Assembly: GCA_021324015.1 (NCBI GenBank)
Contig: JAJPJX010000060.1
Span: forward strand, 62,001 to 126,000
Length of the DNA stretch: 64,000 nt
Direction of reading: 5' to 3'
DNA from: Solibacteraceae bacterium
Lineage (GTDB): Bacteria > Acidobacteriota > Terriglobia > Bryobacterales > Bryobacteraceae
Below the pieces are notes generated by a model. The model saw only the letters and a list, made by a program, of their open reading frames with translations. It was not told the origin of the DNA and made no database searches. Position numbers and translations under genes: made by a program. This document shows positions 33,049 to 40,380 of this stretch, piece by piece; position 1 is the first letter of the stretch; each line of letters starts with the position of its first letter.

Positions 33049-33280
33049 CCTGCCTCCATCGCTTCTTGACGTTTGCCCGCCGCACCGCGCTCAACTCCTC
33101 CGGCGTCAACCGCCGATAGTGCTTCCGATGATACTCGGCCATATACTCCTTCTTGGCCTCGTCCCGGCAGGCCGCGCAGTACTTCTGACCGTGCCCACGG
33201 TGCCGCCCACAACGCGCACAGGGCCGCGACGTTGCGCCCGAGTATGGCCGGTGGCCCAGCAACGCGGACAACTCGGCCAT
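33038..33280 (-). CDS. Zinc-finger protein with basic helical tail
   Basis: An 80-residue protein starting at ATG 33280 (GAGG six bases upstream). CARCGRHRGHGQKYCAAC holds four cysteines in the C-x2-C...C-x2-C pattern. The tail HRKHYRRLTPEELSAVRRAN is basic and helical, resembling the extensions after zinc fingers in phage HNH or transcription-related proteins. No HNH residues follow, so a DNA-binding role is more likely than cleavage. Confidence 0.6.
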   Translation of the reverse strand: MAELSALLGHRPYSGATSRPCARCGRHRGHGQKYCAACRDEAKKEYMAEYHRKHYRRLTPEELSAVRRANVKKRWRQDAA

Positions 33281-33297
33281 GCGGTCCTCAACCACGG

Positions 33298-33621
33298 CTA
33301 CCTCGGCCTCCTGGATTTGTCGATCGCGATGGCCTTCTCCATGATTCCGACGATGGCATCCGCTGCCTCGTGTGGCAGCATCAGTTTGTGGAAGGCCGTC
33401 AACAGCAACGCCCGCCCCTGGTCGGAGTGCATTGTGGCAACGGTCACGATGAACACCAGGATGTCGATATCCGTCTGGAGACATGCGATGGCCTTCTGCT
33501 TGGCGGCCTCCGCACGCTCGTCCACGATCTGCGTCTGAAGGCTCGCGATATACGACGCCACGAAGTCCACGAGCGCGGCGCGCGCCTCCTGGCTCAATGG
33601 GCGCGAGTACAGGGTCGTCAT
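33298..33621 (-). CDS. Hypothetical helical protein
   Basis: A 107-residue protein from ATG 33621 (MTTLYSRPLSQEARAALVDF). Almost wholly helical, with a hydrophobic stretch ILVFIVTVATMH that may be a buried or single membrane helix. Its start overlaps the previous stop (ATGA). No motif recognised. Confidence 0.58.
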   Translation of the reverse strand: MTTLYSRPLSQEARAALVDFVASYIASLQTQIVDERAEAAKQKAIACLQTDIDILVFIVTVATMHSDQGRALLLTAFHKLMLPHEAADAIVGIMEKAIAIDKSRRPR

Positions 33622-33869
33622 GCCGCCATCCCGGCGCGCACCGCGTCGATGAGCATCTGCTCGATGCGCTGGATGGTCGCGCTCTTGCCTTTGGGGAACC
33701 ACTCGGGCCGGTCCTCGACCTCGCGCAACCGGAAGAACATCATGGCCGCGTCGTCTGCCGTGATCCATCCGTACAGGTCCTCCCAGCCGTGCGCCTCGTA
33801 GCACGCTTTGATGCCGTCCTGCGCCTCCTGCGACAGCCCCGCAAAGTGGAACGCATCCTCACCCTTCAC
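33618..33869 (-). CDS. Hypothetical small protein
   Basis: An 83-residue protein from GTG 33869, with GGAGG 7 bases upstream. It contains AQDGIKACYEAHGWEDLYGW and a mixed charged C-terminus. No motif. The start lies inside the end of the upstream gene by 11 bases. Confidence 0.55.
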   Translation of the reverse strand: MKGEDAFHFAGLSQEAQDGIKACYEAHGWEDLYGWITADDAAMMFFRLREVEDRPEWFPKGKSATIQRIEQMLIDAVRAGMAA

Positions 33870-34206
33870 GTTTGGCCTCCTCCGCGCCCAGAAAGATCCG
33901 CGACTGCTGCCGCAACTCGTCGATGGTGTACGTTCCGCTGGTCCACAGGACGCCCTGGACAAAACCGATCCACCGATGCAGCTTGTCCTCCGGCCATCGG
34001 TCAACCTCCTGGACGGTGAGCATGCCCGGATCAAGGTCCATCAGCATGTGGTCGATCATCCACAGCAGGTGATCGAACTCCGCGGTCACGCGCGCCCAAC
34101 CGGCCAGGCCGGGCCGGTCCTGGAACCGCCGCGCGACCGCGTTGTACCGGCCTCGCAATTCGGCCTTGTAGTGATGGAGCAACTCCACAACCTGATCGCG
34201 GTTCAC
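33859..34206 (-). CDS. Hypothetical helical protein
   Basis: A 115-residue protein from GTG 34206, which overlaps the preceding stop. It is helical with MDLDPGMLTVQEVDRWPEDK and two Met-rich segments (LLWMIDHMLM). The ribosome site GAGGTGGA precedes it. No family recognised. Consistent spacing within the operon is the main support. Confidence 0.57.
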   Translation of the reverse strand: MNRDQVVELLHHYKAELRGRYNAVARRFQDRPGLAGWARVTAEFDHLLWMIDHMLMDLDPGMLTVQEVDRWPEDKLHRWIGFVQGVLWTSGTYTIDELRQQSRIFLGAEEAKREG

Positions 34207-34481
34207 GATTCCACCTCGTTCTCTCCCTCGACCAGGAACTCCGTGTCCTCGACCGCCTCGGCGATATGGAAGCTCTCCCACGGCTCGTCCTCGACGCCCT
34301 CGGCGGGCTTCGGCAATAGGCCCGCCCGTAACCGAATGAAGGCCTCGGCCAGCCCGTCTGGCGACCAGAGCCAGGAAGCGGGCACCACACACTTGACCCG
34401 CTCCTCACGGGTGGTGCCCTGCTGCTTCGCGTCATACGCCACGGTTATGATCGCGGCGCCCGTAAACTCCTTCATCTCCAT
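34203..34481 (-). CDS. Hypothetical acidic protein
   Basis: A 92-residue acidic protein starting MEMKEFTGAAIITVAYDAKQ. It has one pair of beta strands then a helical, Glu-rich C-terminus ending EGENEVES. No motif. Overlaps its neighbours on both sides by four and ten bases. Confidence 0.57.
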   Translation of the reverse strand: MEMKEFTGAAIITVAYDAKQQGTTREERVKCVVPASWLWSPDGLAEAFIRLRAGLLPKPAEGVEDEPWESFHIAEAVEDTEFLVEGENEVES

Positions 34482-34657
34482 TCGCCTCCGCAGTCAGGAC
34501 ACCGCCAGTGATCTATCCGGTCATGCTCGACCATGCCAATTGCCCGGCTAAAGCGCGTCGCGCCGCCATAGGCGGGGCGATCCTTCTCGGGGATCGCCTC
34601 GCCGTCGAGATCGGCACCGCAATGTGGGCACCGTTCTGGTGTGCGCCGTGGCGTCAC
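34472..34657 (-). CDS. 61-residue zinc-ribbon protein
   Basis: From GTG 34657, overlapping the previous stop as GTGA. The protein has CPHCGADLDG near the start and CPDCGGEWR at the end, a clean C-x2-C...C-x2-C ribbon with an intervening 40-residue basic section. Ribosome site AAGGA. One of a notable series of such small proteins in this operon. Confidence 0.65.
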   Translation of the reverse strand: MTPRRTPERCPHCGADLDGEAIPEKDRPAYGGATRFSRAIGMVEHDRIDHWRCPDCGGEWR

Positions 34658-35067
34658 GCCGCTTCCTTGCCTACCGCGCGCCGCTTGGCCATGTCCTTGT
34701 TGACCCGCCGCATCCTCTCGGCGGCGGCCTTCCGCATCGCGGGGGTCCATTGAACCTTCTTCTTGGCGGGCTTCGGTGCTTCCGTTGCGCCCGGTCTCGG
34801 CCCCTTGCCAGATCGGAACGCCGCCCACCGCTTCTTGAGTGCCGCCGCCTGCGGCGTGGCCCTCTGCTGTGCCTTCTTCCCGTTGGCCGCCCACCGCTTC
34901 CGTTGCGCTTCTGCGATCCGCGCCCGTCCGGCCGCGCTGATGTGCTTCCGCGCTGGCTTGGCATTGGTCAGTCCTAACTGCTCGCGCAACGCCGCCGCAC
35001 GCGTCGCTAATAGGCGGCGCTCGATCTCGCAATCCACCAGTTCGTTGAGTAACTGCTCCTTCGTCAT
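34654..35067 (-). CDS. Basic DNA-binding-like protein with repeated KRW/RMRR motifs
   Basis: A 137-residue, very basic protein starting MTKEQLLNELVDCEIERRLL, with an N-terminal helix pair. The later segments ISAAGRARIAEAQRKRWAAN, AALKKRWAAFRSGKGPR and AMRKAAAERMRRVNKDMAKR look like three variants of a NUMOD3-like DNA-binding motif (A..RKRWA). It probably binds DNA non-specifically. Its start overlaps the methyltransferase stop by four bases. Confidence 0.6.
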   Translation of the reverse strand: MTKEQLLNELVDCEIERRLLATRAAALREQLGLTNAKPARKHISAAGRARIAEAQRKRWAANGKKAQQRATPQAAALKKRWAAFRSGKGPRPGATEAPKPAKKKVQWTPAMRKAAAERMRRVNKDMAKRRAVGKEAA

Positions 35068-35759
35068 TCCATCTCCTTCCGTGTGAGTACAAACATGCGG
35101 TCGTGCAAACCGATCCATTGGGGGATCGCCACGACCTTCTCGATCCGCCAGTCCCGATCCACCGCCTCGTAGAACGCGTCGTCGCCGGTGCAGCCGCCCA
35201 ACTCGCCCACGAAAATCACCGTCCGTCCCGCATAGTTCGCCAAGCACCGCGAAGCCATCGGCAACTTGTACGGCGGCCAGCACAGAAACAGCGTGCGACG
35301 CGGGTGGAACCGCACCATCCCCGCGCCGCCACGCCGCACCGGGAAGTAAGCGCCGCACTCCTTGACCCACCGGTGCCGCTTCTTTTTGGCTGTCCTCTGG
35401 CCCATGCGCGAGTCATACGCTACCACGTCGCCTCCGGCCTCGGTCGCCAGGCGTGCCCAATAGCCCGTGCCCGCGCCGATCTCGACCACCGGAGAATGCT
35501 CGACCAGTGTCTTGATCGCCTTCTCGTCGGGCACCGCCCAAGCCCACCGCTCGCAGGCATAATCGCGGGCGGCGAACTCGGCGATGCTGAAGGCCTTGAC
35601 CACCACCTCATCCTTCACGTCCATCTGGATGCCCCACCGCTTGAGCGTGCCGAGGCTGGCGCGCGCTTGCTCCGGCGTGATCTTCAGCTTGTTGGGCAAC
35701 TCCCGCCAGAGCTTCAACAGGTCGTTCGGAAACGCGCTTGGGCTTGTGCCGTTCTTCAT
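35064..35759 (-). CDS. SAM-dependent methyltransferase-like protein
   Basis: A 231-residue protein. The SAM-binding segment VVEIGAGTGYWARLATEAGG (about residues 91-110) is clear, and FLCWPPYKL further on resembles a DPPY-type catalytic loop with W replacing D. This layout resembles phage methyltransferases of the type next to Dam-like enzymes, but could also act on protein or RNA. The gene overlaps the end of the upstream Xre frame by about 150 bases. Confidence 0.65.
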   Translation of the reverse strand: MKNGTSPSAFPNDLLKLWRELPNKLKITPEQARASLGTLKRWGIQMDVKDEVVVKAFSIAEFAARDYACERWAWAVPDEKAIKTLVEHSPVVEIGAGTGYWARLATEAGGDVVAYDSRMGQRTAKKKRHRWVKECGAYFPVRRGGAGMVRFHPRRTLFLCWPPYKLPMASRCLANYAGRTVIFVGELGGCTGDDAFYEAVDRDWRIEKVVAIPQWIGLHDRMFVLTRKEME

Positions 35760-36099
35760 GCAGCACCCTCACCGCATGCACCGTCTCCCAAGAGTTGATG
35801 GACGCCAGGAACAGTGTCGCCAGATGCGCGGTCTTGCTCTCCGTGTGGATCTTCCGCTCGCCGGGCTTCGGCTTCCTCACGCCACGAGCGATCCGCGCCA
35901 GCGCGAGGCGGTACTCCGAGGCGGGCGAGTGCTCGCCTCGTTCCCACTCCGAGATCATCCTGGGCAACGGGGCCGGGGTTCCGCGCCGGGCATGCCTGCT
36001 GATCTCGCGTGCCAGTTCCTCCTGGCTCCAGTCCTTGTGGCGGCGCAACTCGGCAATGGCGTCGCCAATGATCCGGTGCATCGATGCGATGTGCTTCAC
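35608..36099 (-). CDS. Xre-family helix-turn-helix regulator
   Basis: A 163-residue protein from GTG 36099 (ATG 36081 is an alternative). WSQEELAREISRHARRGTPA and RMISEWERGEHSPASEYRLA carry the Xre/Cro HTH including the conserved SEWERG step. The C-terminal 50 residues overlap the next gene in another frame for 152 bases and have shadow-like composition, so the true protein may be shorter or the overlap may be real. It could be the repressor or a small-gene operon regulator, but its position within an operon argues against a classical CI. Confidence 0.6.
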   Translation of the reverse strand: MKHIASMHRIIGDAIAELRRHKDWSQEELAREISRHARRGTPAPLPRMISEWERGEHSPASEYRLALARIARGVRKPKPGERKIHTESKTAHLATLFLASINSWETVHAVRVLHEERHKPKRVSERPVEALAGVAQQAEDHAGASARQPRHAQAVGHPDGREG

Positions 36100-36142
36100 G
36101 TGTCAAACGAGGACCTCCGTGTTCCGGGCCGCCCACGTCGTT

Positions 36143-36931
36143 CTATGCGCGCGTCCCGACTCCGTTGCTGTGGTTCGTGCCGTTCAACTCGGCTTTGCGC
36201 CAGATCGTCTGACGCCTCCCGAAGTGCTCTTGCTCCTTGATCAACTCGCCTCGTTCATGGAGCGTCATCATGGCTTGCGCTATCGAGGCGCGCACGCGGA
36301 CGCGTTCGTTGGAGTCGATCTGCCGCCCATTGGCCATGAGGGACAGAACGTCGTTGACCGTGAATGGGTCGTCGAACGTCTGCGTGGCCGCCAGGACGAG
36401 TTGCCGGGTGACCTGGACCCGCTCCGTTATGGCGTCTGGCGGCGCGGGCGCGACCGGCCTCGCTGGGGCCGGCGGCTCAACGGCTGGCAGCACGCCACGG
36501 AGGGCATCCTCTGTCGCCGGGTCGTCGGTGAATGGCAGCAGCGCCTTGAGCATGTGGACCTTGCGCTCGTGCGCCTGCGCCTCGGCGAGGAGCTTCTCCT
36601 GGATCGCTTCCTCGCTGGCGATGGCGGCCTCGATACGTTCCTTTAGGGACTCCACCTTCGGCGGCGGCGGTGCTGGCTGCGGCGCGGTCGGAGGCGTGGG
36701 ACGTTGTTGTTGCATCTTCCGTTCTCCTTCTTGGTTGGGGGTCTGATGGACGACGCCGAGGGCGTGGCGCAGGCTGGACAGATTGTTGCGCATGGACCTG
36801 TGGTCGCTGGGCGTCTTGGGGCTGGTGAACTTCTGTCCGTTGGGCAGGCGGTAAACGCGGTGCTTGTCGTCGCGTAACAGCACGGCACCGTGCTCGTCCA
36901 GGAGCCGATCAATCTCGGTTGCCGCGTTCAT
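36143..36931 (-). CDS. HicA-like domain fused to coiled coil and winged helix
   Basis: A 262-residue protein. Residues 5-60 (LLDEHGAVLLRDDKHRVYRL, LSSLRHALG) resemble the HicA toxin dsRNA-binding fold including the conserved H24. After a Pro-rich linker, residues 95-262 match the layout of the protein at 52099-52590: coiled coil, the DDPATEDAL landmark (EDPATQEL in the other), then FTVNDVL and a winged helix ending RRQTIWRK. This looks like an N-terminal toxin-like domain added to a duplicated gene. Starts overlapping its upstream zinc gene (ATGA). Confidence 0.6.
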   Translation of the reverse strand: MNAATEIDRLLDEHGAVLLRDDKHRVYRLPNGQKFTSPKTPSDHRSMRNNLSSLRHALGVVHQTPNQEGERKMQQQRPTPPTAPQPAPPPPKVESLKERIEAAIASEEAIQEKLLAEAQAHERKVHMLKALLPFTDDPATEDALRGVLPAVEPPAPARPVAPAPPDAITERVQVTRQLVLAATQTFDDPFTVNDVLSLMANGRQIDSNERVRVRASIAQAMMTLHERGELIKEQEHFGRRQTIWRKAELNGTNHSNGVGTRA

Positions 36932-37086
36932 ACGCACTCCACGCAGATGGAATCCTCGAGCGAATTGCAGCACGGCCCGTACATCCGGCCGCACTTCTCG
37001 CACCCGCATCGCTCATCGGCGTCGCAGGCCTGGCCGCAAATCTCGCAGGTCACGAACTCTGGTTTCTGCTGCTTCGGTCGCGCCAT
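36928..37086 (-). CDS. 52-residue cysteine-rich protein
   Basis: From ATG 37086: MARPKQQKPEFVTCEICGQA, followed by CDADERCGCEKCGR and CCNSL..SICVEC. Around a dozen cysteines in 52 residues form at least two metal sites. Its stop overlaps the next start and it abuts the previous gene (36928 TGA in ATGA), which supports coding despite the short length. Confidence 0.65.
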   Translation of the reverse strand: MARPKQQKPEFVTCEICGQACDADERCGCEKCGRMYGPCCNSLEDSICVECV

Positions 37087-37398
37087 TTAGTTGTCCGTGG
37101 TGAGCGGTAGCTCAACCGCGTATCCCTTCAGGACGGTGAGCTTCTGGCCATGCAGGTCGCGCCAACCGTCCGGATTGTGGACCGCAAAAAAGGCTACATC
37201 GCGGTCATCGTGTTTATGCCCGATCAGGAGTATGAGGTCCACGCGCTGCTCGCGCATTACATCGAGCGCCTCCTTGGAGCACGATCCTGGCCCAAGGTCG
37301 GGCATCTCGTCGGGTGTCGATGCGTCGAGCACCTCGCCAAGCACTCGGCCTGGCGGTCCATCGACCATCACCACGTCTCCCTTCTCGAATAGCTTCAT
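37087..37398 (-). CDS. Hypothetical small protein, SH3-like start
   Basis: A 103-residue protein from ATG 37398 with the ribosome site GAGGGA. It begins MKLFEKGDVVMVDGPPGRVL, an SH3/KOW-like beta hairpin, and continues with an alpha/beta section. No motif. It abuts the cysteine-rich gene downstream. Confidence 0.55.
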   Translation of the reverse strand: MKLFEKGDVVMVDGPPGRVLGEVLDASTPDEMPDLGPGSCSKEALDVMREQRVDLILLIGHKHDDRDVAFFAVHNPDGWRDLHGQKLTVLKGYAVELPLTTDN

Positions 37399-37601
37399 AG
37401 ATCCCTCTGGCTGGCGCGCAGGATGTTGCTCTTGCCGCCCGGTTGGATGAGGAAGTAATTGCTGGCCGCCGCTTGGCGCGGGTGGCGGCGAACCAACCAC
37501 GCCAGTTTCCGGTATCGGAGTGGCGCGCTCGCGCGCACGCGGAGTGGCCGACCCAGGACCAGGATCGGCGCGTTGTTTGGTTGCTCGTCGATGTTCTTCA
37601 T
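37395..37601 (-). CDS. Hypothetical basic small protein
   Basis: A 68-residue protein from ATG 37601, starting MKNIDEQPNNAPILVLGRPL and becoming basic (LRYRKLAWLVRRHPRQ). It overlaps the neighbouring starts and stops by four bases. No motif. Confidence 0.52.
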   Translation of the reverse strand: MKNIDEQPNNAPILVLGRPLRVRASAPLRYRKLAWLVRRHPRQAAASNYFLIQPGGKSNILRASQRDL

Positions 37602-37909
37602 TGGTGGTCGATCCAATATTCGAACGCCGCCCGCGCCGCTTGGCGCAACGTCATGCCGGGCGGGTCGTGCTCCGTCCCGCCATAGCATGAGCACCGCCGT
37701 TGCTGGTGCGCCAGCGACCCGACGACCATCCGCATGTGGCACTCGAAGTGGTATGGCTTCTCGGACTCGCCGTCTGTGTCGATGTGCGGGATAATCACGC
37801 CACGGTTGCCCGTCTCGATTGGCTCCAGACAGAAGCCGCAGGCCGCGCCGACCGGCGTGGGCGCCGACTGCTCCTCGGGTTCGACAATGGTGACGCCGAA
37901 CCACTTCAT
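37598..37909 (-). CDS. Zinc-binding hypothetical protein
   Basis: A 103-residue protein starting MKWFGVTIVEPEEQSAP. CGFCLEPIETGNRG near residue 24 and CSCYGG near residue 73, with a HIDTDG and FECHM between them, indicate a metal-binding (treble-clef-like) centre. It overlaps both neighbours by four bases. No known family identified. Confidence 0.6.
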   Translation of the reverse strand: MKWFGVTIVEPEEQSAPTPVGAACGFCLEPIETGNRGVIIPHIDTDGESEKPYHFECHMRMVVGSLAHQQRRCSCYGGTEHDPPGMTLRQAARAAFEYWIDHQ

Positions 37910-38421
37910 CGGTCTGGCTCCGGCTCCGGCTGGTGCTCAACGGCATCGCACCACGCGCCCCATATGTTCGGGAAGTCGCGCCGGATATGTTCGAGCATGC
38001 GTGTCATTCGGGCGGTTGCGTTCGATAACTCTGCGCATGAGCCAAGCAACTCTCCAAAGACCGAATTGACGGCTATATCCGGGTCCTTAGCGGCGGCAAC
38101 CAGCAGCCCATCGTTGATCTCCGCGAGGCGCACGTAAAGCGTGTGGAAGTGATTCACTGGAGCCTGCTTCATGTTGACGGGAGGCAGCCATGCGAGTTTG
38201 ATGTCCTCTCCGATTCGCGCCAGGCGCGCAACCGCAGACGCGCAGGCCCAATGGCAGAGGGCACCCTCAACGGTGTGGATACGTCCGTCCTCTGGCGGGT
38301 GCTCCTTAGGCAAAAGCGTCGTTTCGTCGCCAGGTTCAAATTTGTGCTGGCAGATGCCGCACGGCATGCCAAGCGCCGGATGATCTGCTCGTAATGGAGG
38401 GAACTTGCGGAGGTCAGTCAT
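37906..38421 (-). CDS. Hypothetical protein with CGIC/CHWAC motif
   Basis: A 171-residue protein from ATG 38421. CGICQHKFEPGD and CHWACASAV form a ring/treble-clef-like cluster in the N-terminal third, and the remainder is helical (FHTLYVRLAEINDGLLVAAA). The start overlaps the upstream gene by eight bases. Function unknown. Confidence 0.58.
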   Translation of the reverse strand: MTDLRKFPPLRADHPALGMPCGICQHKFEPGDETTLLPKEHPPEDGRIHTVEGALCHWACASAVARLARIGEDIKLAWLPPVNMKQAPVNHFHTLYVRLAEINDGLLVAAAKDPDIAVNSVFGELLGSCAELSNATARMTRMLEHIRRDFPNIWGAWCDAVEHQPEPEPDR

Positions 38422-38719
38422 GGGGAGGTTTGCTCTGCTCGATTTCGTAATGGCCGCCACGGACGAGCTCGATCCACGGGCCAATGGGCTGGCCATCTAT
38501 CGCTTCGCGCATCAGGAGCATTTCGATTTGGGAGTATTGGGTGTGCAGGAGGAATCCGTCCGCGACCCGGCACCACGACGGCTTGTCACTTAGCCGAATT
38601 GCGATGGAGAGTCCGTTGCTGGAGATGAGGTCGACCGTGGCGGTCACAGCCTCATCGGGTCTGCCATGCGGGTACACCCACACGACGCCACCGGTGGTGA
38701 TGGCTGCTGCTGATTTCAC
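38414..38719 (-). CDS. Hypothetical small-operon protein
   Basis: A 101-residue protein from GTG 38719. It contains beta strands (GGVVWVYPHGRPDEAVTATV, ISSNGLSIAIRL) and a helical C-terminus. The strand layout slightly recalls a PilZ-like barrel, but no conserved arginine motif is evident. First gene of the small-gene operon; promoter elements upstream in the AT-rich 38720-38835 stretch are plausible but not clearly defined. Confidence 0.5.
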   Translation of the reverse strand: MKSAAAITTGGVVWVYPHGRPDEAVTATVDLISSNGLSIAIRLSDKPSWCRVADGFLLHTQYSQIEMLLMREAIDGQPIGPWIELVRGGHYEIEQSKPPHD

Positions 38720-38835
38720 AACTACGGTTCCTGCGTTCCTGAGGCGAACAAATGGGAAGGTAACAAGTACTTATAGGATTTGTCTACTGACAATTCTTTC
38801 ACCGGACATAAAAGTTGTCACTACGAAAGCAGCTC

Positions 38836-39255
38836 TTATCGCCTCCCCCTGGATCTCCCCTCGTGGATGAGCCGCCGGCATTGCCGTTCGCTCAACGTGG
38901 TGCCGAACCGTCGTTTAATCCAATCGCAAAGCATCGGCGCCGTCCACTCGTCTCCGTACCTGCCGACGAACTGAGGCGGCACCTTCACGGTTGTGAGCAC
39001 CTCGTCGCGCTGCGCCGCCGTGAGGCGACGCGGACGCCCAGGGCGCGGCTTTTCGCGTAATGCGGCCTTTCCATGAGCCTTGTAGACACTTACCCACCTC
39101 ATGATCGTGCGCTCGGATTCCTTGAACCACCTGGCCAGTTCCTCATAGCTCATGCCACGATCATGGAACCAGACTGCGTGCATTCTGTGGCCGCGTCGTT
39201 GTTCGGCCGAGCCGCGTATTTCCCATTCGAGTTCGTCGCTGGTTCCGGAGGGCAT
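38836..39255 (-). pseudogene. IS630-type transposase N-terminal fragment (HTH only)
   Basis: A 139-residue product, MPSGTSDELEWEIRGSAEQR at its start, with FHDRGMSYEELARWFKESER and LREKPRPGRPRRLTAAQRDE, the winged-helix DNA-binding half of IS630 transposases. It stops at RRLIHEGRSRGRR where the DDE catalytic domain would begin, and no DDE segment or terminal inverted repeats were seen nearby. It is either a remnant or a domesticated DNA-binding protein. The position at the boundary of the cargo region suggests past insertion. Confidence 0.6.
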
Positions 39256-39478
39256 GATCCGAAAATGAGCACACGGAAGCGTGCGGCATACGGAGGTTAT
39301 CTCAGGATCGAACGCGCGGACACCACGTTCAGATCCGCAATTGACAAAACTTTTGACCGAAAAAATTAGAAAGGTAGAACGGACAGGCTATGCGGGACCA
39401 GGAGGAGCGCCATGCTGGTGGCGAGCACCTTGATATTCCAAATTCGTCGCCGGGTGGCGACATCCTGGCACAGTCGGC

Positions 39479-40099
39479 CTAGTGCGCAGGGATCGGGCGT
39501 GCAACTCGTCGGCGGTCGAAGAACTCATGGCGCCCCGCCGCCTGGCTGTAATCCGGATTCTTGATCTTTATCCAGGTCGGCGCCTTCGGGTCATACACGC
39601 CGTCCCGCTGTTTGGCCACGATTCCTTCGAGGTCTTGGCGGCAGATCTCGCGGAACAGGTCCACGCCGCGTCCGTCGATGTGATCGACGTACAACAACCG
39701 GGACGGTTGGCGCGGCACCAAGCGCCGCAGGATGGCCTTCCTCTTTACCAACGGCAGGCAACGCAGGTCGCGGCCATCCAACCAGAGGCAATCGAAGGCG
39801 TAGAAGTACGGGTCTGCGCGGCGGTGCAGGAGCGGGTAGAACTGCGCGCGGCCGGAGCCGTCCAGTGCCACAATCTCGCCATCCAGGATGGCCTCGTGCT
39901 GGCCAACGGCGGCGGCGAGCGACGTGGCCAAGCCGGGGAAGCTCTTGAAAATGTTGCCGTTGCGCGAAACAAGGCGGCCGCCGCCAGCCTCGATGTAGGC
40001 GACGGCGCGGAAGCCGTCCCACTTCAGTTCGAACAGCCAGTCGGGATGGTCGAAGGGTTCGGACAGACAGACCAAGCGGAGCGGGGTAATGCGTTGCAG
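39479..40099 (-). CDS. ATP-dependent DNA ligase, catalytic domain, 5' end damaged
   Basis: About 206 residues with the ligase nucleotidyltransferase motifs: I KWDGFRA with the adenylated lysine, III LDGEIV, IIIa FYAFDCLW, IV EGIVAKQ and V WIKIKNPDYS. It resembles LigD-type ligase domains without the OB domain. In-frame homology (LQRITPLRL) continues upstream of TTG 40075 to a stop at 40112-40114, with no ATG, so the natural start is missing or CTG is used. The break point lies inside a repeat also found next to the integrase stop. Confidence 0.75.
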   Translation of the reverse strand: MQRITPLRLVCLSEPFDHPDWLFELKWDGFRAVAYIEAGGGRLVSRNGNIFKSFPGLATSLAAAVGQHEAILDGEIVALDGSGRAQFYPLLHRRADPYFYAFDCLWLDGRDLRCLPLVKRKAILRRLVPRQPSRLLYVDHIDGRGVDLFREICRQDLEGIVAKQRDGVYDPKAPTWIKIKNPDYSQAAGRHEFFDRRRVARPIPAH

Positions 40100-40112
40100 G
40101 TAACGCGCCTCT

Positions 40113-40126
40113 TATTGCTATTTTAC
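40113..40126. repeat. Near-identical repeat, outer copy (possible attachment half-site)
   Basis: TATTGCTATTTTAC here and TACTGCTATTTTAC at 44552-44565 differ at one base. The copies flank a 4.4-kb cargo segment. This copy lies exactly where the ligase gene loses its 5' end; the other overlaps the stop codon of the integrase. An 11-base exact match alone could be chance in 64 kb, so the placement is what makes it notable. Confidence 0.4.
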
Positions 40127-40380
40127 CTGCGCGCTTGGACGCGGCACTCTGGGGGACACGGGCGAACACAGGCGATGCGCATTGCGGCGCTTTCTGTGGC
40201 ATCGAAAACCCCAGTGCAAATCGACGACAATCCGCTCGCAATCTCTTGATTCCAGGTCGCTACACGCTCTGAATGCCATCGATACGGACCAGACTTATGC
40301 AGCAACGACTGTTTTTTGACATCATCAGCCCCTTGAAAAATCAAGAGCTTACGTGCTAACCATGGTAGCGAACCATCATC

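Noticed and set aside
38836-39255. Complete IS630 insertion sequence
   Set aside because: Only the DNA-binding half exists; no DDE region, terminal inverted repeats or TA duplication were seen.
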